Positions 33,009-42,033 of a stretch of 64,000 bases of DNA are shown here, one piece after another (the stretch's first letter is position 1; each line of letters begins with the position of its first letter). The notes under the pieces were generated by a model. It made no database searches. It worked only from the letters and a program-made list of their open reading frames with translations, and was not told the DNA's origin. Origin of the DNA: Dyella_B humi (lineage in GTDB: Bacteria > Pseudomonadota > Gammaproteobacteria > Xanthomonadales > Rhodanobacteraceae); NCBI RefSeq assembly GCF_044904605.1, contig NZ_JADIKI010000021.1:744001-808000 (forward strand), given 5' to 3'. A program made the position numbers and the translations under genes.

Positions 33009-34880
33009 TTATCGCTCCGGATAGGGATAGTCGGCAATCGAGATCGCCGGGCGGATCGCTTCCAGTTGTGGCTGGTTGCGAATGAAATCGTCCGGGTAGT
33101 AGCCGAGGTGGCGTACGCCTTCGATCTGCAGCAAGCGGAAGCGCGCATCGACGTCTTCATCCGAGATCGCCTGGCCCGTGCGCCAGTCGCGCGTAGCCAA
33201 TTCGAACAAGGTGTGGTCCAGCGCATGCGGATCGGCAGCGGCTACACGCGCGACCAACGTTCGGTACCAGCTGTCGTTGTCCGCCTGCTTATCCAGTTGC
33301 GGCATGGCCATCACGGCGGTGACGTCGTAACTGGCCAGGAATGCCGGCAGGCTTTGCGCGAACCATGCTTCGGATTTCGGATCCATGATCGGTCGCGTGT
33401 AGATGTTCCGCACTGTTTTCACCTGCGGGCGCCAGCGCCGCACGCGCGCGGTCAATTCGTTGGTGAAGTCGATCAGCGCGGTGGTGCGCTGTGCGGGCGT
33501 CTTGTTCGACCACGGGCCGAGTTGGTCCGTATCGCGGATGTATGCGTCGTCGGAGAACAGCAGACCGGCTTCGTCGGCATGCATGGCGAGATCTTCGTAG
33601 ACGTCGCCGATCCATTGCCGCACGCGCGGATCCCACGGTGCAAGACGATAGTGATCGCCGCCCGGTTTCGGTTCGCCGCCTAGTGAGGGAAGATTCGGCG
33701 CATCCGGAAAATGGAAGGCGAGCACCGGCATCCATGCATACACGCGTACCTGGGCACGCGTGCGCAATTGCCAAGCCACGCGCGAGAACAGATCCGCGCG
33801 CATCGGCAAGTGACGGTTAGGGAAATACACCGCTTCGGCGACGCCATCGCCTTTCGGATCGGCGTAGGCCTGCAGCCACACCTGGCTGGGATGCATGCGG
33901 CGGATGCGGTCGAGCAGGTGCGACAGATTGCGTTCTTGCTGCGCCGGATCCGGATCGTAGACGTAGTCCAGATCCACCTGCACCGCGCGTATCGGGTCGA
34001 TGCGCGAGTGATGGCGAATCAGCCAGCCGAGCCGATTGGCGCTGATGTTGCCACTGACCAGCAGGCGCGGCAGCGTGTGATCGTCGGGCGATACGGGGAT
34101 CGCATCGTCCAGGCTGAAAGAAATGCTCATGCCTTCACTGGTCGCCGCCTGCAGCGCGATTTGGTTGTACGCGCCGTACGGCCACACGATCGCGCGCGGA
34201 CGATGACCGGTGGCGCGCTGGATTTCATCTGCGCTCTCGCGCAGATCGTTGCGCAGGCGCGCGGCGTAGGCAGTTTCGCTTTCGTAGCTCGCCGTGCGCG
34301 GGTCGTACCACAGCGTCACCACGGCAGGTAGCTGATTGCCCTGCGGATTGGCGCTGATGCCTTCATGCAGATCCCAGGTATGCGAAGCGAATTCCACCAA
34401 GCCGGAGCCTTGCATCTCGCGCACCTGATCCCAGGTGAGGAAGCATTCGCGCATGCAGGTGCCGCCGCCGTAGGGCATCTTGCGGTTGGATGCCATGTCG
34501 ATCCATGAGCCTTCCAACGCTGCTAGCGCCGGGTAACCGTACGCGCGTAGCAGCGGGTACACGCGCGTGTAGAAACTTTCCAGCCCGTCGTCGAAAGTGA
34601 GCAGCACGGCGTGCGGCGGCAATGGCGCTCCACCCTGCTGCGCCTTGATGACCTGATCGAGGCTCACCACGTGATAGCCGTTGGCTTTCAACCAGTCGAA
34701 ATGCGCGATCAAGTGATCGGTGCTGGTCGCGTCCGGATCGCGATCACCCTGCAGGCCGACGTCGTCGCGCACGTCGTGATAAGCCAGCACGATCACGCCG
34801 GAGCGTTCGGACACGAACTCGTTGGCGCACGCCAGTTGCGCCATCACAAGCAGAAGCAAGGCGAGCAGGACCAAGCGCAT
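33009..34880 (-). CDS. pgaB: PNAG N-deacetylase PgaB
   Basis: A periplasmic enzyme of 623 residues. The signal sequence MRLVLLALLLLVMAQLACANE could be a poor lipobox (QLAC), or be cut after ACA; E. coli PgaB is a lipoprotein. The NodB-type deacetylase domain has VLAYHDVRDD near residue 31 and LLTFDDGLES near 92. The C-terminal half (DLDYVYDPDPAQQERNL onward) is the GH13_18-like PNAG-binding and hydrolase domain. Partial deacetylation is needed for export through PgaA. A GGAGAG ribosome-binding site precedes the ATG at 34880. Confidence 0.94.
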   Translation of the reverse strand: MRLVLLALLLLVMAQLACANEFVSERSGVIVLAYHDVRDDVGLQGDRDPDATSTDHLIAHFDWLKANGYHVVSLDQVIKAQQGGAPLPPHAVLLTFDDGLESFYTRVYPLLRAYGYPALAALEGSWIDMASNRKMPYGGGTCMRECFLTWDQVREMQGSGLVEFASHTWDLHEGISANPQGNQLPAVVTLWYDPRTASYESETAYAARLRNDLRESADEIQRATGHRPRAIVWPYGAYNQIALQAATSEGMSISFSLDDAIPVSPDDHTLPRLLVSGNISANRLGWLIRHHSRIDPIRAVQVDLDYVYDPDPAQQERNLSHLLDRIRRMHPSQVWLQAYADPKGDGVAEAVYFPNRHLPMRADLFSRVAWQLRTRAQVRVYAWMPVLAFHFPDAPNLPSLGGEPKPGGDHYRLAPWDPRVRQWIGDVYEDLAMHADEAGLLFSDDAYIRDTDQLGPWSNKTPAQRTTALIDFTNELTARVRRWRPQVKTVRNIYTRPIMDPKSEAWFAQSLPAFLASYDVTAVMAMPQLDKQADNDSWYRTLVARVAAADPHALDHTLFELATRDWRTGQAISDEDVDARFRLLQIEGVRHLGYYPDDFIRNQPQLEAIRPAISIADYPYPER

Positions 34881-34882
34881 CG

Positions 34883-36922
34883 CTACTCTCCCCAATGCAT
34901 GGATACGTCCAGCACGACACGCGATTCGTGCCGGCCGTCGTAGGGTTGCCAACGCCAGCTCACGCCCCAGCCAAAGCGCAGGCCGGCATGTGGCTGGAAG
35001 GTTTGTCCGTAGCGCACGCTGGCCATCCAGCCGGTCGCGTAGTTGCGCTCGACATAGCGACCGATGGCCGCGTCGAAGCGCTCGTTCCATGAGCGGGTGT
35101 CGTATTGGTAGAGCGCGTTCTGCAGCGTGGTGGTCAATGCGTAGGAACGGTCCCAGGAAGGATTGAAGTACGGCCGGTCTTTTTCGCTGTTGGTCGATCC
35201 GCCGATTTCAACCCCGCCATCCAGACTAAGGTTCGGCCCGGTGTGCAGGCGTTGCACAAAGTCAACCAGCCAGCCCTTGCGCAAGTTGCCATCGGTGAAG
35301 TGATCGCGATACAGCGCCAGGCGCGCGGAGGTGAGTTCGCTCGCGCGCCACTGCACGGCGGTGTTCAAGGTGTTGCCGGTGATGCCGTAGTACTGCGCGC
35401 GCAGCGGAATATCCGCGCCCGCGCTGCTCGCATCGGCCGTCCACGACCAGTGATCGCTGATCGCCCAATTGAAGCCCGCTTCCACATCGGTGCGCCGCAC
35501 GTAGTGATCTACCGCCGGCAGCGCCTGCAGATAGAACGCCACGTTCGGCATGAAGCCTTGCACACCCAGGCCCGCGCGATTCCTTTCCACATGGCCTTCG
35601 GGCAAGGCTGCGGATGCTGCGCGCGCCAGTGCCAGCACGCGCCAGTGATCGTCGATCAAGGGGCTGGCCAGCGTCGCCTGCGTTTCTTGGTCGCGATCGC
35701 CGTAGTCTGGGCTGCTGCCCCAGCCATTGTCGTGCGCCAGATCGAATTGCCAGCCGCGCTGGCGATCCCATGCCTGCAGCGCATCCTGCACGCGGCCGCT
35801 GCGGCCGGCTTGCTGTTGCGCCTGATCGAGGGAAGTTTGCGCGGCGGCGTAATCGTAGGTGGCACGCGCAACGTCAGCGTCATCCAGTGCGGCGCTTGCA
35901 TCGTGTTCGTCTTCGAGTGTGGCGGCGATCTTCAAGGTGTCCGCCGCACGATGCGGCCAGCCGCGCGCCAGCTCCGCCATCGCCAGCTGACGGCGCAAGT
36001 CCACATTGCCTGGCGCGTCTGCGCACATGGCGGCGAGGCGCGTATAGGCATCCTGCAGTTCACCGACGTCAGCATGCAGTTGGGCTGCGGTGCTGTCGGC
36101 ATCGGCTTTGTGCGAATTCTGCGTCACCCCGCGCGCGCCAGGCGGATCTAGCCAGCGCGGGTCGGTGGCGGCCACTTTGTCGATGGTGGTCAGCGCTTCG
36201 TGCGTGCGGCCGGCCGCGAGATACGCATAGGCCAGGTCGACGTGTGGATCGGCCTCGCCCGGCGCATATGGGCCGGGATCACGGTAAATACTGTCCTCGT
36301 ACAGCGCGACGGCTTCGCCCGGCCGATGCTGCTGCATCAGCGCATCGGCCACCGCGCGCTCCGCATAAGGCGGCAGTTGCGTGCCCTGCTGTTTCAGTTG
36401 CGCGTAGCCAGCCAGGACTTCGTTCGCGCGATCGCCCTGATCCATCGCGACGAGTTGATCAAACTGCGCACGCCTGCGAATGTCCGCCGCGCCGCCGCCC
36501 TGGTCCGCCACCCGCTGTGTGTCGACGATAGCCTGGTCGGCATCCGCGTAAGGATGGGTGGCATCGGCGGGCATACCCTTGGCCCAGCGCACTTCATGCG
36601 AGGCGTAGTCGGCCTGCAGCCGCGCCTGCTCAGCTTGGCTGAGCGGCGGTGAAAGTCTCGCGGCCAGTTCCCGGGCGCGCGCGGCACCGCCCAGTTCCGA
36701 TAGAAGCTGGATGGCCAGCAATTGCGCATGGCGGTCGTCGGGCCAGTGCGCCAGCACTTCCTCGCAATGCGCGAGTGCCTCGACACGATGTCCCGCGTCC
36801 CGCTCGGAGCGCGCTTGCGTTAACAAGGCTTCGCGATCAGGCGCACTCTGCGCAGCGACCGCTTCGCCCGTCACGCACAAGGCCAGCGTAACGAAGACTG
36901 CCAGCGCCACACGCCGCAGCAT
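34883..36922 (-). CDS. pgaA: PNAG outer-membrane export porin PgaA
   Basis: 679 residues from the ATG at 36922 (MLRRVALAVFV...), which gives a clean signal peptide ending AVAA. An in-frame ATG at 36967 would add 15 polar residues and is less likely. The N-terminal two-thirds is TPR superhelix (for example REALLTQARSERDAGHRVEALAHCEEVLAHWPDD). The C-terminal third is a 16-strand type beta-barrel ending SRVVLDVSMHWGE. It secretes PNAG across the outer membrane and is the first gene of pgaABCD; the gap to pgaB is two bases. Confidence 0.93.
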   Translation of the reverse strand: MLRRVALAVFVTLALCVTGEAVAAQSAPDREALLTQARSERDAGHRVEALAHCEEVLAHWPDDRHAQLLAIQLLSELGGAARARELAARLSPPLSQAEQARLQADYASHEVRWAKGMPADATHPYADADQAIVDTQRVADQGGGAADIRRRAQFDQLVAMDQGDRANEVLAGYAQLKQQGTQLPPYAERAVADALMQQHRPGEAVALYEDSIYRDPGPYAPGEADPHVDLAYAYLAAGRTHEALTTIDKVAATDPRWLDPPGARGVTQNSHKADADSTAAQLHADVGELQDAYTRLAAMCADAPGNVDLRRQLAMAELARGWPHRAADTLKIAATLEDEHDASAALDDADVARATYDYAAAQTSLDQAQQQAGRSGRVQDALQAWDRQRGWQFDLAHDNGWGSSPDYGDRDQETQATLASPLIDDHWRVLALARAASAALPEGHVERNRAGLGVQGFMPNVAFYLQALPAVDHYVRRTDVEAGFNWAISDHWSWTADASSAGADIPLRAQYYGITGNTLNTAVQWRASELTSARLALYRDHFTDGNLRKGWLVDFVQRLHTGPNLSLDGGVEIGGSTNSEKDRPYFNPSWDRSYALTTTLQNALYQYDTRSWNERFDAAIGRYVERNYATGWMASVRYGQTFQPHAGLRFGWGVSWRWQPYDGRHESRVVLDVSMHWGE

Positions 36923-37024
36923 GGCTACTTGCGCGGCCGAATCCTTTCTTATTTGCACGCACTTTCCCATCGCCAGAGTCGCTCTTCGCGTCCAACGTGA
37001 AAACGCCCAGTTCGGTGAAGCCAC

Positions 37025-37356
37025 TTGTGCCCCTGCTCCGTCGAACCCCCTCGTTGCAGGAATAAAGCGGCAAGAATCAGGCCATTAGGCGATCGAGAGG
37101 ATTCTCACGTGACAAAGACGCCGCCCTTTGGCAGGCGCTGGTGTGAAGAAATATGCGGCAGAGCGCGATGGAACTGACGTAAGCAGCTGTTTTACATTCG
37201 AATGGTCACGCCTGGAGGGCTCAATTCGCTGCCGCGGAGCGTCGAGAGAAACGTGACGCAAATCACACTGACCAAAAGAGGACAACCGACTGTTTATGTC
37301 ACTTTCGCCCCTTCCGGCTCATCGGGACGACACGCTGCCTGCGGGCAATGCCACCG
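37025..37356. promoter_or_regulatory. pgaABCD upstream region with a CRP/Clp-like site
   Basis: No gene is seen between pgaA and lspA. At 37252-37267 lies CGTGACGCAAATCACA, a 9-of-10 match to the TGTGA-N6-TCACA consensus bound by CRP and by the xanthomonad homologue Clp. A TCACGTGA palindrome is at 37105-37112. The site is about 330 bases before pgaA, so direct control is plausible but distant. Confidence 0.5.
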
Positions 37357-37845
37357 TTATCGGCTGGATGACGAACGCAGCCCGAACAGGATCAGCAGCA
37401 CCGCCCCCACCGAGATGCCGCAATCGGCCACATTGAAGGTGGGGTAGTACCAGTCGCGGTAGTACACCTGGATGAAGTCAGTGACCTGCGAGGCATGCAG
37501 GCGGTCGATCAGGTTGCCCAGCGCACCGCCGATCACCAGTGACAGTGGCAAGGCCGTGCGCCATTCGCGACGGGCCGTGCGCGTCAGCCACACCACCAGC
37601 GCCGTAGTGATCGCCACCGCCAGCACCACGAAGAACCAGCGTTGCCAGCCGCTGCTTTGCGCGAGGAAGCTAAAGGCGGCGCCGGTGTTGAAGGCCAGCG
37701 TCCAGCTGAGCAAGCCAGGGATCACTGGGTGCGGCAGGCCTGGCGGCTGCAGCGCAGTGAGTGCCCACCACTTGGTGAGCTGGTCGAGGCCGATCAGCAG
37801 GGCAGAGATAAGCAGCCAGGGGAGTGCGTTGGGTTTAGGGTGCAT
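37357..37845 (-). CDS. lspA: Lipoprotein signal peptidase
   Basis: The inner-membrane aspartic protease that cuts prolipoprotein signal peptides. It has 162 residues with four membrane helices. Catalytic aspartates are in GALGNLIDRLH near residue 114 and FNVADCGISVG near 142; the NTGAAFSF motif near residue 54 is also diagnostic. It lies downstream of ileS, the classical order, after a gap filled by a repeat unit. Lipoproteins elsewhere in this window depend on it. Confidence 0.95.
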   Translation of the reverse strand: MHPKPNALPWLLISALLIGLDQLTKWWALTALQPPGLPHPVIPGLLSWTLAFNTGAAFSFLAQSSGWQRWFFVVLAVAITTALVVWLTRTARREWRTALPLSLVIGGALGNLIDRLHASQVTDFIQVYYRDWYYPTFNVADCGISVGAVLLILFGLRSSSSR

Positions 37846-37861
37846 GGTGTTCCTTCTTTTC

Positions 37862-37994
37862 TCCCTCTCCCCTCCGGGGAGAGGGTCGGGGTGAGGGGAA
37901 AATCTTGCGTGGATTTGGAATCGGAGCGGCGCTTCGATGAAATATCAGGCGAGCGTCGCCCCTCACCCAAACCCTCTCCCCAGAGGGGAGAGGG
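37862..37994. repeat. Inverted pair of CCTCTCCCC/GGGGTGAGGGG repeats between ileS and lspA
   Basis: The left unit (37862-37898) runs from TCCCTCTCCCC through GGGGAGAGGGT to GGGGTGAGGGG. The right unit (37958-37994) is a near-complete reverse complement (CCCCTCACCCAAACCCTCTCCCC...). Each unit has its own hairpin and the two can pair together across about 60 bases. A second pair of the same design is at 51781-51960. Confidence 0.85.
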
Positions 37995-38005
37995 CTCTGT
38001 TTTCG

Positions 38006-40888
38006 CTAGAACCAGCGACGATCCTCGCCCGGCCCTTCCACATTGCTCACGCAACGACCGCAGATTTCCGGATGATCGGGATGGCTACCGACATCATCGC
38101 GGCGATGCCAGCAGCGGATGCATTTGGGCGCCAGCGTCACCGCCGCCCTCACCCACGCCGTCTTGCCTTCGATGTCCGCCGCATTGACCAGAGCACTTTC
38201 ACCGTCCAGCCCCACCAGTGGCTCCACTTTGGTCGCCGCGTGCAGCTTCACGTCCGAGGTGATGAAGAAGAAGCGCAACTCGTCCGCCATCGCCGTGAAG
38301 CGCTGGATCAGTTCGGGTTCGGCGTGAATGGTCAGCTCCGCCTCCAACGCCGCACCGAGCTTTTCGTTCTTGCGCATTTCTTCCAGTACGCGCGAAGCGG
38401 TATCGCGAATTGCCAGCAACTCGGACCAGTAACGGCGCTGCGCCGGCGAACCCTGCGTATTGGCCAAACCGTCGTACCAGGTTTCGAACAGCACGCTTTC
38501 GCCGCGTTCGCCCGGCATGTGCTGCCAGATTTCCTCCGCGGTGAACGACAACATCGGCGCCAGCCAGCGCACCATCGCTTCCAGGATGCGATACATCGCG
38601 CTCTGCGCACTGCGCCGGCCATGGCTGTCGGTCGGCGTGGTGTAGAGCCGGTCCTTGGTGATATCCAGATACAGCGCGCCCATTTCGGTGGTACAGAAGT
38701 TCTGCACGCGTTGCACGATTTCGGGAAAGTCGTAGCGCTCGTACGCGGCGATCACCGTCTGCTGCATTTCATGCGCCTGACTGATCGCCCATTGGTCAAG
38801 CAGCAGGCTCTGTTCCACCGGCACCATGTGCTTGGCCGGGTCGAAGCCATCCAGATTGCCGAGCAGGAAGCGCGCGGTGTTGCGGATACGGCGATACATA
38901 TCCGACACGCGCTTCAAGATTTCCTCCGACAAGGACATCTCGTAGCGGTAGTCGGTGGACGCTACCCACAGGCGCAGAATGTCCGCGCCCATGCGATTCA
39001 TGATGTCCTGCGGCTCGATGCCGTTGCCCAGCGACTTGGACATCTTGCGGCCCTGCGCGTCGACGCTGAAGCCGTGCGTGAGCAGTTGCTTGTACGGCGG
39101 CTTGCCGTCGAGCATCGAGGCGGTGAGCAGCGAGGAATGGAACCAGCCGCGATGCTGGTCCGAACCTTCCAGGTAAAGATCGGCTGGAAACGCTTGCACG
39201 TCGGCATGCGAGCCGCGCAGCACGTGCCAGTGCGTGGTGCCGGAATCGAACCACACGTCCAGCGTGTCACGGTTCTTTTCGTAATTTTCGGCATCGGTCC
39301 CCAGCAGTTCGGCGGGATCGAGTGTCTGCCAGGCTTCGATGCCACCTTGCTCGACGCGCTTGGCGATTTCTTCCAGCAGTTCCGGCGTGCGCGGGTGCAG
39401 CTCGCCGCTTTCGCGATGAACGAAGAAGGCCATCGGCACGCCCCATTGGCGCTGGCGCGACAAGGTCCAATCAGGGCGATCGACGATCATGCTGTGCAGA
39501 CGCTGCTTGCCCCAGGCGGGGAAGAACTGCGTGGCTTCGACGCCTTCCAGCGCCACTTCACGCAGCGTCTTGCCGCCATCCTTGGGTGTGATGTCCATGC
39601 CCGCGAACCACTGCGAAGTGGCGCGATAGATGATCGGCGTCTTGTGCCGCCAGCAGTGCATGTAGCTGTGCGCGTACTTGTGTTGATGCAGCAGCGAGCC
39701 GGCCTGATCCAGCGCTTCGACGATCTTGGGATTGGCTTTCCACAAGAACATGCCACCGAACAGTGGCAGCCAGGAGGCGTAGACGCCATTGCCCATCACC
39801 GGATTGAGGATGTCGGCATCCTTCATGCCGTGCGCCTTGCACGACTGGAAGTCTTCCACGCCGTAAGCGGGCGAGGAGTGCACGACGCCGGTACCGGTAT
39901 CCAAGGTGACGTAGTCGCCGAAGTAGACCGGTGACAGACGCGCATAACCCGGATCGACTGCATACAGCGGATGGCGGAACTTCAAATCGCTTAGTGCCTG
40001 ACCCGGTACCGAAGCGATGATTTGGCCGTCCAAACCGTAGGTCTTCAGGCATTCCTCCACGCGTTCGGTGGCGAGGATCAGCAAACCCTTGGTCGTGTCG
40101 ACCAGGCTGTAACTGAATTCTGGATGCAGGTTGAGTGCCTGGTTGGCGGGAATGGTCCAGGGCGTGGTGGTCCAGATCACGATCTGGCCATTGGGCTTCG
40201 GCAACTTTTCCAACCCAAACGCTTTGGCAACGGCCGCGGGATCATCGAAGGCGAAGCCGACGTCAATTGCGATGTCGACCTTGTCCTCGTACTCCACTTC
40301 CGCTTCAGCCAGCGCCGAACCGCAGTCGAAGCACCAGTTCACCGGCTTCAAGCCGCGGTAGATGTAGCCCTTGCGCAGCAGCTCGGCCAGCGCGCGGATT
40401 TCACCGGCTTCGTTCTGCGGCGCCATGGTGAGGTAAGGACGATCCCACTCACCCAACACACCCAGGCGCTTGAAGTCGGACTTCTGCTTGTCAATCTGCG
40501 CGTTGGCGTAGGCGCGCGCCTTGCTCATCACGTCGAGCGTGGGCAGTTCCTTGCCGAACTGTTTTTCGATCTGGATTTCGATCGGCATCCCGTGGCAATC
40601 CCAGCCGGGCACATAAGGCGCGTGGAAGCCGGCCAGCAGCTTGGACTTCACCACGACGTCCTTGAGGATCTTGTTGATCGCATGACCCAGATGGATCGCG
40701 CCGTTGGCGTAGGGCGGGCCGTCGTGCAAGACGAACATCGGGCGGCCTTTCGCCTTTGCCTGGATCTGCGCGTAGCGGTCGGCCTTTTCCCATTCGGCCA
40801 GCCAGCCCGGCTCGCGCTTGGGCAGGTCGCCGCGCATCGGGAAAGTGGTTTGCGGCAGGTTGATGGTGCTTTTGTAGTCCTGGGTCAT
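38006..40888 (-). CDS. ileS: Isoleucyl-tRNA synthetase
   Basis: A class I synthetase of 960 residues. The HIGH motif is PYANGAIHLGHAI near residue 60, KMSKS is GRKMSKSLGNG near 613, and the C-terminal zinc-binding cysteines are CIRCWHRRDD and CGRC near the end. The editing domain lies between residues about 190 and 410. The start MTQDYKSTINLPQT matches the usual bacterial N-terminus; 38 upstream codons are ignored. It belongs to the conserved murJ-ribF-ileS-lspA set. Confidence 0.97.
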   Translation of the reverse strand: MTQDYKSTINLPQTTFPMRGDLPKREPGWLAEWEKADRYAQIQAKAKGRPMFVLHDGPPYANGAIHLGHAINKILKDVVVKSKLLAGFHAPYVPGWDCHGMPIEIQIEKQFGKELPTLDVMSKARAYANAQIDKQKSDFKRLGVLGEWDRPYLTMAPQNEAGEIRALAELLRKGYIYRGLKPVNWCFDCGSALAEAEVEYEDKVDIAIDVGFAFDDPAAVAKAFGLEKLPKPNGQIVIWTTTPWTIPANQALNLHPEFSYSLVDTTKGLLILATERVEECLKTYGLDGQIIASVPGQALSDLKFRHPLYAVDPGYARLSPVYFGDYVTLDTGTGVVHSSPAYGVEDFQSCKAHGMKDADILNPVMGNGVYASWLPLFGGMFLWKANPKIVEALDQAGSLLHQHKYAHSYMHCWRHKTPIIYRATSQWFAGMDITPKDGGKTLREVALEGVEATQFFPAWGKQRLHSMIVDRPDWTLSRQRQWGVPMAFFVHRESGELHPRTPELLEEIAKRVEQGGIEAWQTLDPAELLGTDAENYEKNRDTLDVWFDSGTTHWHVLRGSHADVQAFPADLYLEGSDQHRGWFHSSLLTASMLDGKPPYKQLLTHGFSVDAQGRKMSKSLGNGIEPQDIMNRMGADILRLWVASTDYRYEMSLSEEILKRVSDMYRRIRNTARFLLGNLDGFDPAKHMVPVEQSLLLDQWAISQAHEMQQTVIAAYERYDFPEIVQRVQNFCTTEMGALYLDITKDRLYTTPTDSHGRRSAQSAMYRILEAMVRWLAPMLSFTAEEIWQHMPGERGESVLFETWYDGLANTQGSPAQRRYWSELLAIRDTASRVLEEMRKNEKLGAALEAELTIHAEPELIQRFTAMADELRFFFITSDVKLHAATKVEPLVGLDGESALVNAADIEGKTAWVRAAVTLAPKCIRCWHRRDDVGSHPDHPEICGRCVSNVEGPGEDRRWF

Positions 40889-41048
40889 CGTTCGGGTGCC
40901 GTCTCTGGGAGTCGTTCCGCTTCGATGCCCGCAGGGGAACCGAAGCCTCATGCTGCTTGCCACGCGCGGCGGCAAGCGCACGCGCTTCGGCGGGTGCTTC
41001 AAATAATAATGATCGCGATGCTGCGGGAGAGGGTCATGGCGGTGCTGT

Positions 41049-42014
41049 TCACGGCGTGGCCTGGCTCGCGTCGATCAATACGGGGTTCATGCCCAGGATC
41101 TCCCGGGCCGAACGCTCATCATGCCGCATTTGCGCCTTCAATGCGTCCAATCCGTCGAATTTCATCTCGTCGCGCAGCTTGGCCACGAACTCCACCGCCA
41201 TACGCTGGCCGTAAAGATCACCCTCGAAATCGAACAAGTGCACTTCCAGCAGGGGTTCGTCGACCTCGTTGACGGTGGGCCGCGTACCCAGGCTGGCCAC
41301 GCCGGGCCAGCTGCATTCGGCTTCGCCCAGTCCCACGCGCACGGCGAAGATGCCGTGGACCGGGGTGACGCGATCGCGCAGATGGATATTGGCGGTTGGG
41401 AACCCCAACTCGCGGCCGAGTTGGTTGCCGTATTCCACCTTGCCCTCGATCACAAACGGCCGGCCGAGCAGCGGCGCGACCGCACCGAAATTTCCGGCCG
41501 CCAGCAGTGCCCTTACCCGACTGGCCGAAACGCGTTCGCCATCCAGCAGTACCGCCGGCATGGTGTGCGCGACAAAGCCGTGTTCCTTGCCGATCCGCTC
41601 CAGCATGGCCACGTCGCCGGCGCGCTTGTGGCCGAAGCGGAAATCCGCTCCCACCCACACTTCGCGCACGTTGAGCCGCTCGATCAGCACGCGCTGTATG
41701 AATTCCTCGGGCGACATCGCCGTCAACGCCCGGTTGAAACGCAGCAGCAGCGTGTGCGTCATGCCAGCGGCGGCGAAGCCCAGCAGCTTCTCGCGCACGC
41801 TGGACAAGCGCGGCACCGGCTCCTTGGAGAAGAAGGCGCGCGGCAGCGGTTCGAAGCTCACCACGATCGGCGTGCAGCCCAATGCCTGCGCACGCTGGCG
41901 CACTTCGCTGAGCAAGGCTTGATGGCCGCGGTGCAGGCCATCGAAAGCGCCGACCGCAACCACGCTGCCGCCGGGGGCCAGGCACGGCCCCGCAACGTCC
42001 CGGGACAGTTTCAT
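41049..42014 (-). CDS. ribF: Bifunctional riboflavin kinase/FAD synthetase
   Basis: 321 residues. The N-terminal nucleotidyltransferase domain has VGAFDGLHRGHQALL near residue 25 (the HxGH-like site) and FRFGHKRAGD near 126. The C-terminal flavokinase domain has ELGFPTANIHL near 205 and GVASLGTRPTVNE near 245. It makes FMN and FAD, including the FAD loaded into SdhA. The start is MKLSRD at 42014 or the adjacent ATG at 42017. It follows murJ by 19 bases. Confidence 0.96.
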   Translation of the reverse strand: MKLSRDVAGPCLAPGGSVVAVGAFDGLHRGHQALLSEVRQRAQALGCTPIVVSFEPLPRAFFSKEPVPRLSSVREKLLGFAAAGMTHTLLLRFNRALTAMSPEEFIQRVLIERLNVREVWVGADFRFGHKRAGDVAMLERIGKEHGFVAHTMPAVLLDGERVSASRVRALLAAGNFGAVAPLLGRPFVIEGKVEYGNQLGRELGFPTANIHLRDRVTPVHGIFAVRVGLGEAECSWPGVASLGTRPTVNEVDEPLLEVHLFDFEGDLYGQRMAVEFVAKLRDEMKFDGLDALKAQMRHDERSAREILGMNPVLIDASQATP

Positions 42015-42033
42015 CATCCGCCCAGTATAGCGT

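Noticed and set aside
37937..39934. 665-codon plus-strand open frame opposite ileS
   Set aside because: It lies antisense to a clear IleRS with HIGH and KMSKS motifs; its composition (Arg/His/Gln/Ala-rich) is typical of a shadow frame.
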